The position numbers and the translations under genes were made by a program. 64,000 nt of DNA, taken from JBMNEH01 sp050948665 (GTDB lineage: Bacteria > Bacillota > Clostridia > Christensenellales > UMGS416). The stretch's first letter is position 1. Every line of letters begins with the position of its first letter. The stretch lies in the NCBI GenBank assembly GCA_050948665.1, contig JBMNEH010000001.1:124001-188000 (forward strand). The letters are read 5' to 3'. Shown in pieces: positions 35,548 to 44,046 of the stretch. The notes under the pieces were generated by a model, which saw nothing but the letters and a program-made list of their open reading frames with translations, did not search any database and was not told where the DNA came from.

Positions 35548-36771
35548 CTATTTTAAGATGACTCGAAAGCCGATACGATCCGGCCCCGCTTTATATGCGC
35601 GAATCTCGCCATGATTTCTTTCCACGATGGCTTTGGCAATGGAAAGGCCGATCCCGAAACTGCCCGTAAAAGTTCGGGCCCTGTCCGCGCGATAAAAACG
35701 GTCAAACAGCTTATCTAATTCCATATGATCCACTTCCGCAAATGTGTTTTCCATACAGATGACCGGATACCGCTTTGCGCTGACGGAAAGAGAGATGTTT
35801 CCGTTCTCGTCGCAATATTTCAGCGCATTGTCCAGCAGGATGGAGATTACCCGCCGCAGTTCAGATTCATCGCCGGTATAGAGAATCCCGGGCTGCACTT
35901 CCGCAAAGACGGTTTTTTTTCTTTCCTTTGCTATCGTCTGAAACTCGGAGACGGTATCGCTGACCGCATCGCTGAGTGAAAACGTGACGGCATTCGTTTC
36001 CGTATTCTCTTCATCCATACGGGTGAGCATCCCGAGCTGATTTATAAGAGTATTCATCCGTTCTCCCTCGGCACGGATGTCATCTATCCATTCGTTCTTA
36101 CCGATATCCGATTCGATAATATCCAGATTGGCAAGGATGAGTGTCAGCGGTGTTTTCAACTCGTGATTGGCATTCGTAATAAACTGTTTCTGTTTTTCGT
36201 AACTCTTGGCAATCGGTTTCACACTGCGTTTTGAGAACAGGATAATAAGGACGAGAATTAGGGCAAGGCTGCACATAAGGATGACCCCGACTGCCAACAG
36301 GAGCATTCTCGTAATAGAGCGGTTCATCGTCCCGTCGACAAATACAACGGTCTGCCCCGCGGACGTGTCCGATATTTTATAGCGGTAACTGAAGATCCAT
36401 CCTCTTTTGTTTCCCGAATTTATTGCCTGTTCCGCATATTCTCGTGCGGTCTCTTCCGTTACTGACGCAATGAATTCCACATCTGAAGAGACGATACGTC
36501 CGAAAGAGTCGTATCTGACTATAAAAAAGCGGGTGCTGAAAGGCGTTTCTTTCGTAATAAAGGGCGCAAACTCTCCGTCCGGCGGCGGGCTCACCTCATT
36601 AAAGGGCGGAAAGCGCCCGTCATTCGGAGAAATGATGTCTGTCAGCGTGTCCATTGTATTGTTTAATCTGTTTATACTTATCATGTAAATGCCGGCGTAG
36701 ATGATAATAAAAACGAGGGTAACAGACAACCCGCTGATAAGGATCAGGCGTTTTCTTAATTTATAAATCAT
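35548..36771 (-). CDS. Sensor histidine kinase
   Basis: 407 residues. TM1 (LILISGLSVTLVFIIIYAGIYM) and TM2 (LLLAVGVILMCSLALILVLIILF) flank an extracytoplasmic sensor of about 130 residues that contains a Pro-rich FPPFNEVSPPPDGEF stretch. The DHp domain has the phospho-acceptor motif NHELKTPLTLILANLD. The HATPase domain shows LLDNALKYCDENG (N box) and FTGSFGIGLSIAKAI (G box). Its gene follows the response regulator with a 4-base overlap. Together they probably sense a cell-envelope or drug signal and control the adjacent efflux operon. Confidence 0.93.
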   Translation of the reverse strand: MIYKLRKRLILISGLSVTLVFIIIYAGIYMISINRLNNTMDTLTDIISPNDGRFPPFNEVSPPPDGEFAPFITKETPFSTRFFIVRYDSFGRIVSSDVEFIASVTEETAREYAEQAINSGNKRGWIFSYRYKISDTSAGQTVVFVDGTMNRSITRMLLLAVGVILMCSLALILVLIILFSKRSVKPIAKSYEKQKQFITNANHELKTPLTLILANLDIIESDIGKNEWIDDIRAEGERMNTLINQLGMLTRMDEENTETNAVTFSLSDAVSDTVSEFQTIAKERKKTVFAEVQPGILYTGDESELRRVISILLDNALKYCDENGNISLSVSAKRYPVICMENTFAEVDHMELDKLFDRFYRADRARTFTGSFGIGLSIAKAIVERNHGEIRAYKAGPDRIGFRVILK

Positions 36772-37442
36772 GGCTCGATATCCAATGCGTAACCGGCATT
36801 ACGCACAAAACGTATTTTGACAGGAGCTTCCATAGCTTCCAGTTTCTTTCTTAAGTTGGAAATATGCACCCACACCACACTGGTATCCACGCTCGTTTCC
36901 CATCCCCAGATGCGTGTAATAAATTGATCCGTAGTGATGTGTATGCGGGGATTTCTCATCATCATCTCCAGCACCTGAAACTCCTTTCCGCTGAGATTCT
37001 GCGTCTGTGACCCGAATGAGAGCTCATGTGTGGAGCAATTTAACACGAGGTCGCCTATTTCCAAAAGATCAGGCGTATAATGATCTCTTCTTCGCAGCAT
37101 AGCCCGCACCCGCGCCAGGAGTTCCGATGTGGAAAACGGCTTCGCCAGATAGTCGTCAGCGCCCGCATCGAGCCCTTCTACACGCTGCTCTATTTCCGTC
37201 CTTGCCGTCAAAAACAGAGCAGGTGTCGTAATATTCTTGCTTCGAAGTCTTTTCAATACGTCTATTCCGTCCATGCCGGGCATCATGATGTCCAACACCA
37301 GACAATCGTATTCGCCGGATTCCGCATAGGCCAATGCTTCCGTACCGCTTGTGACTCCGTCAGCGGAAAAAGCATTCTTTTTTAAAATATGCAACAATGT
37401 CTTCAGTAATCTCTCATCGTCTTCCGCTACCAAAATACGCAT
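36768..37442 (-). CDS. OmpR-family response regulator
   Basis: 224 residues. The receiver domain has EDDE near 7-10, the phospho-acceptor Asp51 in LVLDIMMPGMDG, the Thr of LFLTART and the Lys of YLAKPFS. The C-terminal winged helix (DLVLNCSTHELSFGSQTQNL ... VWVHISNLRKKL) is of the OmpR/PhoB type, which binds paired direct repeats. Such repeats with the same spacing occur upstream of its own gene and of the efflux operon. First gene of the two-component operon. Confidence 0.95.
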   Translation of the reverse strand: MRILVAEDDERLLKTLLHILKKNAFSADGVTSGTEALAYAESGEYDCLVLDIMMPGMDGIDVLKRLRSKNITTPALFLTARTEIEQRVEGLDAGADDYLAKPFSTSELLARVRAMLRRRDHYTPDLLEIGDLVLNCSTHELSFGSQTQNLSGKEFQVLEMMMRNPRIHITTDQFITRIWGWETSVDTSVVWVHISNLRKKLEAMEAPVKIRFVRNAGYALDIEP

Positions 37443-37471
37443 GACATCCCCCCATACCCCTGTTTCAATTC

Positions 37472-37504
37472 ATTATAACTCAATATCCTTAAGATCCCCT
37501 AAAG
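37472..37504 (-). promoter_or_regulatory. Two-component promoter with response-regulator direct repeat
   Basis: On the minus strand CTTTAGG and CTTAAGG (plus 37498-37504 and 37487-37493), 11 bases apart, stand exactly 9 bases upstream of TATAAT (plus 37472-37477). This matches the efflux promoter and implies autoregulation. Beyond it, 37505-37958 has no convincing gene: an open frame at 37691 has no ribosome binding site and a low-complexity end. Confidence 0.7.
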
Positions 37505-37958
37505 AAATTCTGTCATCGCGCTCATTATAGCATCTATTAATCGGTTGGCACAAAACAAACCTTCCGCGGAGTATCATCTATTACTTACTATCAATAATGG
37601 GGCATCTCAAAACACTTAACAAAACGGAAGAGGCGCCTTCATTTATGAAGACGGCCATGAAAGCAGCCAGTACCGGTATCCGTCGTCTTTATGGTTTTTC
37701 TTTATTTGAATGCAAATCGATTGATAATTTCATTTGATGTCACAGCGACAACTTATGATCCGTCCGTCCTGGCATCGGCAGGAATCCTATTCCCGGAGAT
37801 GATCCATTTGGCGGAGGGGGAAAGAGAAAGGTTTGCAGGGTCTCAGGGAACAGCGGGGAAAAGGGGAAAGAGCGGGAAGAAAAAGAGGGAGTCCGGGCGG
37901 GAGTCCGGGGATTCGGCTTGTTTTACATAATTTTTACCCGGAAAAGACGGATTTCTCC

Positions 37959-37987
37959 TTGTAATCTCCGGGGAAAAAAGGTATACT
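37959..37987 (+). promoter_or_regulatory. Promoter of the GlpA-like operon
   Basis: TTGTAA (37959-37964), a 17-base spacer and TATACT (37982-37987). Confidence 0.65.
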
Positions 37988-37993
37988 TATGGG

Positions 37994-38074
37994 CACAAGG
38001 CGGAGACGCCCTATACCCGGCAGAGATGAGAGAGCCACACCGTGCCTGTAAGGGCGTATAAGGTGTGTTTTTTT
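37994..38074 (+). promoter_or_regulatory. Leader with intrinsic terminator (attenuator) before the GlpA-like operon
   Basis: Between the promoter and the start codon, CACACC (38036-38041) pairs with GGTGTG (38061-38066), directly followed by TTTTTTT, a terminator within the 5' leader. Upstream segments ACGCCC (38006-38011) and GGCAC (37992-37996) could instead pair with GGGCGT and GTGCC in the terminator loop region, giving a competing fold. In Bacillus the GlpP antiterminator controls glycerol-3-phosphate genes through such a leader terminator. No glpP gene is in this window. Confidence 0.65.
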
Positions 38075-38086
38075 ATGGAGGGAAGC

Positions 38087-39541
38087 ATGGATTACGATGT
38101 ACTGATCGTGGGCGCGGGGGTGACCGGCGCCGCTATCGCCCGGGAGCTGTCCCGGTATGACCTGACGGTGGGATGGGTGGAGGCCGGGGACGATGTGGCC
38201 CATGGCGCTTCCCGGGCCAACAGCGCCATTGTCCACGCCGGGTACGACTGCGAGCCGGGTTCGCTGATGGCGGAGCTGAACGTAAAGGGCAACGCCATGA
38301 TGCCGGGGCTGTGCAGGGAACTGGGCGTGCATTTTAAGCCCATCGGCTCCATGGTGGTGGCCTTCGGCCCGGAGGAGGAGGAACACCTCCGCAAGCTGAA
38401 GGCGCAGGGAGAGGCCAACGGCGTACCGGGGCTGGAACTGCGCTCCGGCGACCGGGCAAGGGAGAGGGAACCCAACCTGAACCCGGAGATCACGGAGGTC
38501 CTCTGGGCGCCCACCGCCGGCATCACCTGCCCCTATATGCTGACCATCGCCCTGGCGGAGAGCGCCGTCACCAACGGCGCGGCGCTGCACCTGGATTTCA
38601 AGGTAAAGGCCATCGCCCGGGAGGAAGCCCTCTGGCGGCTGACCGCCGAGGACGGGCGGGAGGTTTCCGGCTACTGGCTGATCAATGCCGCCGGCAACCA
38701 TGCCGACACGATCTCCCGGCTGGCGGGGGGGATGGATTTCCGCATCGCGCCCAGAAAGGGTGAGTACCTGCTGCTCGACCGCAAGGAGGGCGCCGCCGTG
38801 GGCACCGTGATCTTCCCCACCCCCACCTCGATGGGCAAGGGGATCCTGGTCAGCCCCACGGTGGACGGCAATGTGTTCGCCGGCCCCACCGCCATGAATA
38901 TCCAGGACCCGGACGACACCTCCACCACCGCGGAGGGGCTCGCGGAGATCCGGAAATTCGCCCTCCGCAATGTGCCTTCCCTGAACCTGGGGCAGGTCAT
39001 CACCTCCTTTGCCGGGGTGCGGGCGGCTTGGGCGGAGAAGCACGATTTCCTCATTCAGGCGGATACCGAAAAGACGCAACTGGTACAGGCGGCGGGGATA
39101 CAGTCCCCCGGACTGACCGCGGCGCCCGCCATCGGGGTCTATGTCACGGACATTCTTCGCAAGGGAGGGCTGCAGCTGCGGGAGAAGCCCTGTTTCCGGC
39201 CCCTGCCCCCGAAAAAGAAGCCCTTCCGGAATATGTCCCGGTCGGAGCAGGCGGCGGCCATCGCGGAGGATCCCCTTTACGGCCGGATCATCTGCCGGTG
39301 CGAGACCGTGACTGAGGCGGAGATCGTGGAGGCCGTTCACCGGCCGGTGCCCGCCCGCAGCCTGGACGCGGTGAAGCGCCGCACACGGGCGGGAATGGGC
39401 AGATGCCAGGCCGGCTTCTGCTCACCCCGGGTGATGGAGATCCTTGCCCGGGAGCTGGGAACGGATATGACCCGGGTGACCAAAAGCGGCGGCGGCTCCT
39501 GGCTGGTCTGCGGCAGAATCAAGGAGGAACCCCATGCGTAA
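38087..39541 (+). CDS. GlpA-like FAD-dependent glycerol-3-phosphate dehydrogenase with BFD [2Fe-2S] domain
   Basis: 484 residues. The N-terminal FAD-binding motif is DVLIVGAGVTGAAIARELS; the oxidase core runs to about 375 with GVRAAWAEKHDFLIQ. The last 85 residues are a BFD-like [2Fe-2S] domain with IICRCETVTEAEIV and RCQAGFC supplying four Cys. This architecture is that of the large subunit of clostridial anaerobic glycerol-3-phosphate dehydrogenase. ATG 38087 follows GGAGGGAAGC. The stop overlaps the next gene by 8 bases. The leader terminator is consistent with induction by glycerol-3-phosphate. No glpK or glpF is present here, so the substrate remains inferred. Confidence 0.85.
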   Translation: MDYDVLIVGAGVTGAAIARELSRYDLTVGWVEAGDDVAHGASRANSAIVHAGYDCEPGSLMAELNVKGNAMMPGLCRELGVHFKPIGSMVVAFGPEEEEHLRKLKAQGEANGVPGLELRSGDRAREREPNLNPEITEVLWAPTAGITCPYMLTIALAESAVTNGAALHLDFKVKAIAREEALWRLTAEDGREVSGYWLINAAGNHADTISRLAGGMDFRIAPRKGEYLLLDRKEGAAVGTVIFPTPTSMGKGILVSPTVDGNVFAGPTAMNIQDPDDTSTTAEGLAEIRKFALRNVPSLNLGQVITSFAGVRAAWAEKHDFLIQADTEKTQLVQAAGIQSPGLTAAPAIGVYVTDILRKGGLQLREKPCFRPLPPKKKPFRNMSRSEQAAAIAEDPLYGRIICRCETVTEAEIVEAVHRPVPARSLDAVKRRTRAGMGRCQAGFCSPRVMEILARELGTDMTRVTKSGGGSWLVCGRIKEEPHA

Positions 39542-40790
39542 CGATTGGGAAGTGATCATCATCGGCGGAGGCCCCGCGGGGCTGGCCGCCGCCCTCTCCT
39601 GCGCCGAAAACGGCGTGGCGGAGGAGGATATACTGATACTGGAGCGGGATCACGCCGCCGGCGGCATCCTCCAGCAGTGCATCCATAACGGTTTCGGCCT
39701 CCACGCCTTCAGGGAGGAGCTGACCGGGCCGGAATACGCCCAGCGCTACATAGACCGGCTGGAGCGGACAAAGATCGCCCTGTATACCGATACCATGGCG
39801 CTGGAGGTCTCCGATGACCGTACCGTGACCGCCGTCAACCGGGAGAGGGGGGTGATGCTCCTCCGCGGCAAGGCCGTCATACTGGCGATGGGCTGCCGGG
39901 AACGCACCCGGGGGGCGCTGAATATCCCCGGGACCCGCCCGGCGGGGGTTTTCACCGCCGGCTGCGCCCAGAGGCTGGTGAATATGGAGGGGTATATGCC
40001 GGGGAAGGAGGTCGTCATACTGGGCAGCGGCGATATCGGCCTGATCATGGCCCGGCGGATGACCTGGGAGGGGGCGAAGGTCAGGATGGTCTGCGAGCTG
40101 ATGCCCTATTCCTCCGGACTCTCCCGGAATATCGTACAGTGTTTAGAGGACAATGAGATCCCCCTGAGATTCAGCCATACGGTGGTGGATATCCTGGGAC
40201 GGGAGCGGGTGGAAGGCGTGGTGGTGGCCGAGGTGGACGCCAATCTCCGGCCCATCCCCGAAAGCTTTGAGACGGTGCCCTGCGACACACTGCTCCTCAG
40301 CGTGGGTTTGCTGCCGGAAAACGAGCTGACCGAGATGGCCGGCGCGGAGATGGACCGCCGCACCCGGGGCGCGGTGGTGGACGAGAACCGGCAGACCTCG
40401 GTGCCGGGGATCTTCGCCTGCGGCAATGTGCTCCATGTCCATGACCTGGTGGATAATGTTTCGGAGGAGGCCGCCAAGGCGGGAGGGGCCGCCGCGGCGT
40501 ATATCCGGGGAGAGGTCGGCCACGCGGCGGTGATCACACTGAAAAACGGGGAGGGGGTCTCCTACACCGTGCCCCAGCGGATCACCGACCCGGAGAAGGC
40601 GCTGGATATCTACTACCGTACCCGGGCGGCCTACAGGCCGGCGATACTGGAGGTCAGGGCGGGGGATACACTGCTGCTGTCCCGGAGGAAACCCATCATG
40701 ACCCCCGGGGAGATGGAGAAGATCACCCTCCCCGCCGGGAAGCTGGCGGGCATCAGCGGGGAAGTCACCCTATCGGTAAAGGAGGTATAA
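39534..40790 (+). CDS. NAD(P)/FAD-dependent oxidoreductase (GlpB-type partner)
   Basis: 418 residues of a two-dinucleotide-domain flavoprotein. FAD motif VIIIGGGPAGLAAALSC at the N-terminus, a second Rossmann motif VVILGSGDIGLIMARRM near 160, and IFACGNVLHVHDLVDNVSEE near 300 (FAD-contact ATG/GD type). It shares the operon with the GlpA-like gene (8-base overlap) and DUF1667 (3 bases downstream), the standard clostridial trio in which this subunit passes electrons on. Cytoplasmic or peripheral to the membrane. Confidence 0.88.
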   Translation: MRNDWEVIIIGGGPAGLAAALSCAENGVAEEDILILERDHAAGGILQQCIHNGFGLHAFREELTGPEYAQRYIDRLERTKIALYTDTMALEVSDDRTVTAVNRERGVMLLRGKAVILAMGCRERTRGALNIPGTRPAGVFTAGCAQRLVNMEGYMPGKEVVILGSGDIGLIMARRMTWEGAKVRMVCELMPYSSGLSRNIVQCLEDNEIPLRFSHTVVDILGRERVEGVVVAEVDANLRPIPESFETVPCDTLLLSVGLLPENELTEMAGAEMDRRTRGAVVDENRQTSVPGIFACGNVLHVHDLVDNVSEEAAKAGGAAAAYIRGEVGHAAVITLKNGEGVSYTVPQRITDPEKALDIYYRTRAAYRPAILEVRAGDTLLLSRRKPIMTPGEMEKITLPAGKLAGISGEVTLSVKEV

Positions 40791-40793
40791 GCC

Positions 40794-41159
40794 ATGGAAA
40801 ACGTCAGGGAAATCATCTGCACCAGCTGCCCTTTGGGCTGCCGCCTGACGGCGGGGACGGAGGAGGGGAAGATTCGGATCATCGGACACACCTGTCCCAG
40901 GGGTGAAAAATACGGCATCGCGGAATATACCGATCCCCAGCGGACGGTGACCACCTCGGTCTGGGTGGAGGGGGGAGACGCGCCGCTGGTATCGGTCCGC
41001 ACCGACAGGCCGGTCTCCAAGAAAAACATCCCGGCGGTGCTGGCCGCCGCGAAAACCCTCCGGGCATCCGCCCCTATCCGGGTGGGAGAGACGCTGCTGG
41101 AGAACGCGGACGGCGCCGGCGCCAACCTGACGGCGACGCGGCCGGTGAAAAAAATATAG
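40794..41159 (+). CDS. DUF1667 protein of the GlpA-like operon
   Basis: 121 residues. The N-terminus has CTSCPLGCRL and, further on, HTCPRGEKYG, giving four Cys in a likely iron-sulfur or zinc site, followed by RTVTTSVWVEGG and a PVSKKNIPAVLAA segment, all typical of DUF1667. The family nearly always follows the two flavoproteins encoded upstream and is thought to be the third subunit. A terminator ends the operon 13 bases later. Confidence 0.9.
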   Translation: MENVREIICTSCPLGCRLTAGTEEGKIRIIGHTCPRGEKYGIAEYTDPQRTVTTSVWVEGGDAPLVSVRTDRPVSKKNIPAVLAAAKTLRASAPIRVGETLLENADGAGANLTATRPVKKI

Positions 41160-41171
41160 GCGTAGAAGGAT

Positions 41172-41196
41172 AAAAGCCCCCGGGAGGGGGCTTTTG
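41172..41196 (+). terminator. Terminator of the GlpA-like operon
   Basis: AAAAGCCCCC (41172-41181) pairs perfectly with 41186-41195 and ends in a T run. Confidence 0.85.
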
Positions 41197-41251
41197 TTAT
41201 AGAAAATACGCGGCAGGGGCGTGGAGGCGGGAAGGGGGCCCAAGCATGCCA

Positions 41252-41445
41252 AAGGGGAAAAACGCAGCAGCGAGCAGGGCTTCAGAGCGTGAAATCCGAA
41301 AAAATACCGCGCAACCGAGATATTATATAATCGGCGCCGAAAAACGACACCGATTACGGCGCTTTTGCGGATGGTACGGGCTTGAACAATTCGAAGAGAC
41401 AAAAGCGCCGCTTCGCGGCGCAATGATGTCAATTCGATTCGACAA
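41252..41445 (+). repeat. Outlying linker-repeat copy R0 (B half plus extension E)
   Basis: The stretch from GCCAAAGGGGAAAAACGCAG to about 41445 aligns with the B half of the linker repeats at 50085 and 54230 and with the extension that precedes the AlbA-type gene. It is more GC-rich and diverged. It contains GCGCCGC/GCGGCGC and other inverted repeats. No gene is evident in the 41200-41530 gap; an open frame at 41246 is simply this repeat. It lies 4.5 kb left of the main array, so the array once extended further or the element is dispersed. Confidence 0.55.
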
Positions 41446-41535
41446 TCCGATCACAAATCCCTCCGACGAAACGCCGCAAAGCACCCCGGAGTTTTCCTGA
41501 ATGAAGCCAGGGCATCCTATTAAAAGCAACAGGGA

Positions 41536-41568
41536 AACGCCCCGCAATCTTGCGGACAGCAGGGCGTT
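41536..41568 (-). terminator. Probable terminator of the sigma/anti-sigma operon
   Basis: AACGCCC (41536-41542) pairs with GGGCGTT (41562-41568), with an inner CCGCAA/TTGCGG stem. On the minus strand it is followed by a weak T-rich tail (TTTCCC). Confidence 0.5.
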
Positions 41569-41603
41569 ATCGTACTATTCGGAACGAAACAGCAACCGGT
41601 TTG

Positions 41604-43097
41604 TTATCTCCGATACGGGACTGTATCGCCTGTGTCTACCTGCCCCGTCAAGGAGCCTTCGGCATCGAATGTGTAGCGGAAAACCGCGCAATTGCCGCCT
41701 ATTGTAAAAGAACTGGTTGCCGGAGAAAAGAACGTTGCCGTTATGCTTTCAACATTCCATTCCAACTGCCCCGAGGTATTGACAGACAAATGACCGCCCA
41801 GGGAACCTTTCACGGAATAGAAAGTTTTTGGAGCGCCTCCTTCCGGATCGCAGATAAGCAGCACCGCGGTGTAGTTGTCCCGGACAATCGGGGTCAGTTC
41901 CTCACCGGGAATATCCCATCCCCCGTCTTCTTTTGAGAATATATAATCGAGTATTGTCGCTATTTCTCGTCTTCCGCCCTCATCCCGCGGTTTTGGAACA
42001 GCATATGCGGAAAGGAAAACCTGTCCCTCAAATTCGACCATATCCGTGATATAGTAATCAAAATCGTCTTCCTCATACGAGAAGCTGTCGGTCAGGACAC
42101 CTTCCCGATCCATTTTGTACAAAAGCGCGGTGTCTCCGGAAAACTGATTCCAGAGCTGGAGAATATAACCATCTCCCAGCCTCGCGGCATTCCGAATCCC
42201 GTAATTGCCCACTTCCGTTTTATGGAAGCTGAGTTCTTTCCCATCAGCGTCATAACAACTGAGGCAAATATACTTTAAATCACCTCTGCTGATCACCGCC
42301 CAGGTACCATCTCCGTTGGTCAGTACGGAAGCAACATACTCATCTTTGAAACCGTGGTCAAGGCGCCGCTGCCAAACGATGCTCCCTTCCCCGTCCACAA
42401 GGGCGATCCAACCGTATGTTGTATCAGAAGAAGAGAAGATTTCGCTTTGCCCCCACAGCACCGTTCCTTCTTTTGTATACGCGTAATCATCTATATAAAA
42501 ACCGCTGAATTCCGCGCTCCAAAGCATTTCTCCATCCTGATAGCATTCCAACACGCTCTTTTCAAGCACTTCGAAGCCTCGTTTCTCATCATAAACATAC
42601 CGAGAATCGATACGGCAGCTGATCCCCTTTTCGGATATTGCGTTCATCCATACATTCTTATCCCAAAGAGCGGCAAGTTCCTCAGGTGTTGGCTCGCGCT
42701 GCTGAATCTCCCAACCAGGGACGGCCTGCCGGATCACTTCCGCTGTCTTACCGTATGAAAACTTTTTATGTGTGATATCCCGATAAACAGCTTTCACTTC
42801 TGATCGGCTTAACCCCTCAATAGATAGTCCGTTTTCCTCAAAAAAAGCAACCGCTTTATTGTATTCCCCGGCTTCCGCCGCAGCCGCGAAGGCCGTGGAA
42901 CTGATTATTACGATCAAAGCCAGGCAGGCCGCCATTGCCCCCCATCTGCGCCGATGGGATGGTTTTTCTATTCTTTCAGCAGGCATGGAGCTTTGTGTAA
43001 TTGTTTTGTCGTTGCTGTCCAAAGCAAACATAGTCGCCTCATTGATATATTTCTCATCAATGTGACTGATGATTTGAGAAACATTCTCTCTTTTCAT
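41604..43097 (-). CDS. Membrane-anchored anti-sigma-type protein
   Basis: 497 residues. The N-terminal ~55 residues (MKRENVSQIISHIDEKYINE) are the cytoplasmic segment typical of clostridial anti-sigma factors and should bind the sigma factor encoded just upstream. A TM helix follows (WGAMAACLALIVIISSTAFA, about 52-72). The large outer part begins with a helical region (residues 75-150) and continues as a strand-rich, propeller-like sensor with repeated units such as YAYTKEGTVLWGQSEIF and GDGTWAVISRGDLKYICL. The start overlaps the sigma gene stop by four bases. The signal sensed is unknown. Confidence 0.8.
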   Translation of the reverse strand: MKRENVSQIISHIDEKYINEATMFALDSNDKTITQSSMPAERIEKPSHRRRWGAMAACLALIVIISSTAFAAAAEAGEYNKAVAFFEENGLSIEGLSRSEVKAVYRDITHKKFSYGKTAEVIRQAVPGWEIQQREPTPEELAALWDKNVWMNAISEKGISCRIDSRYVYDEKRGFEVLEKSVLECYQDGEMLWSAEFSGFYIDDYAYTKEGTVLWGQSEIFSSSDTTYGWIALVDGEGSIVWQRRLDHGFKDEYVASVLTNGDGTWAVISRGDLKYICLSCYDADGKELSFHKTEVGNYGIRNAARLGDGYILQLWNQFSGDTALLYKMDREGVLTDSFSYEEDDFDYYITDMVEFEGQVFLSAYAVPKPRDEGGRREIATILDYIFSKEDGGWDIPGEELTPIVRDNYTAVLLICDPEGGAPKTFYSVKGSLGGHLSVNTSGQLEWNVESITATFFSPATSSFTIGGNCAVFRYTFDAEGSLTGQVDTGDTVPYRR

Positions 43098-43651
43098 AGA
43101 AATACCCCCTTCTTTCCAAGGTGTTGTCCAAGGGCTTTACGGATCCGAGAAAGCCGTACCGAAATGTAATGCCTGTTCTTATGAAACAGCGCGGCAAGCT
43201 CTTCAATCGAATCGGCATGCCAATATCGCCGGATAAACATAATCCGGCTTTGCTGATCCAACGTCTCAAGAAAACCGTCAATTAAGCCGGCAACTTCTTT
43301 TGCCGCAATTTCATCCTCAACGGAGAAAGAAGCGGGAATACAATACGCAATTTCATCCAGAGCAATATCATAAGAACTGTTCCTTTTTTGAGCAGTGTTC
43401 TTATGATATTTTTTGAGAGCGAGGTTCCGAACAACGCGGCAAACATAGCTTAAGAGAGGATCCGGTCTCTGCGGCGGTATTGTGTTCCAAACCCCGAGAT
43501 AGGCATCATTCACACATTCTTCGGCATCAAGGCCGTTGTTCAGTATGTTATAGGCAACCTTGCCGCATATGGCGCCATATTTGTTTGACAGTTCAATGAT
43601 CGCCCGCTCTGAGCGCGCAAAGAACAATTCAATGATCCCGCTATCGTCCAA
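43094..43651 (-). CDS. ECF-type RNA polymerase sigma factor
   Basis: 185 residues. Region 2 is LFFARSERAIIELSNKYG ... LDAEECVNDAYLGVWNTIPP; region 4 is LIDGFLETLDQQSRIMFIRR ... SIEELAALFHKNRHYISVRL. It directs polymerase to a small regulon when released by its membrane anti-sigma factor, encoded downstream with a 4-base overlap. The pair presumably autoregulates. I could not pick out a clear promoter of its own type upstream. Confidence 0.93.
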   Translation of the reverse strand: MDDSGIIELFFARSERAIIELSNKYGAICGKVAYNILNNGLDAEECVNDAYLGVWNTIPPQRPDPLLSYVCRVVRNLALKKYHKNTAQKRNSSYDIALDEIAYCIPASFSVEDEIAAKEVAGLIDGFLETLDQQSRIMFIRRYWHADSIEELAALFHKNRHYISVRLSRIRKALGQHLGKKGVFL

Positions 43652-44046
43652 GCCCTCACCTTCCTCCCTGCCGCACCTACCTATATACTACGGTTTAGGC
43701 GGAATAAATCTCAACGCAGGATAAGTTTATCAGAGGAATATGTCTTTTTCCACCGCTATGAGGAAAACAGCGGGGAAAATACTCCCTGCTGCCCGATATC
43801 TTACCGCAAATGGTCTTTTTTATTGCGAAATCATCCTGTATAATAACATATAGGTGTGTTGGTATTCGCGGAAGACAGGCCGAATACCCATGTTTCGCCG
43901 CTCACGGCTTTATATCCCTGTCAGCAGACCGACAAGAAGGGAGACTATCAGAGCCCGGCCTCCTTAAAGACGAGGGGAGCCAGGGAGGGGCAAGATCATG
44001 AAGGGGGCCGGGCTCAAACCACCAAAAGAGAGGAGGCTTACATTTT
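43652..44046 (+). promoter_or_regulatory. Intergenic leader region between the divergent sigma and exported-protein genes
   Basis: A TATAAT box lies at about 43840 (CCTGTATAATAAC) without a clear -35 box. Just downstream GGTATTCG and CGAATACC (43862-43889) form an 8-bp inverted repeat. Two open frames in this leader (43810 and 43856) have no ribosome binding sites and are not called. The remainder shows nothing recognisable. Confidence 0.35.

Noticed and set aside
37691..37930. 79-codon open frame upstream of the GlpA-like operon
   Set aside because: No ribosome binding site, low-complexity Gly/Lys/Glu-rich end, no recognised domain, and it ends in the promoter region.
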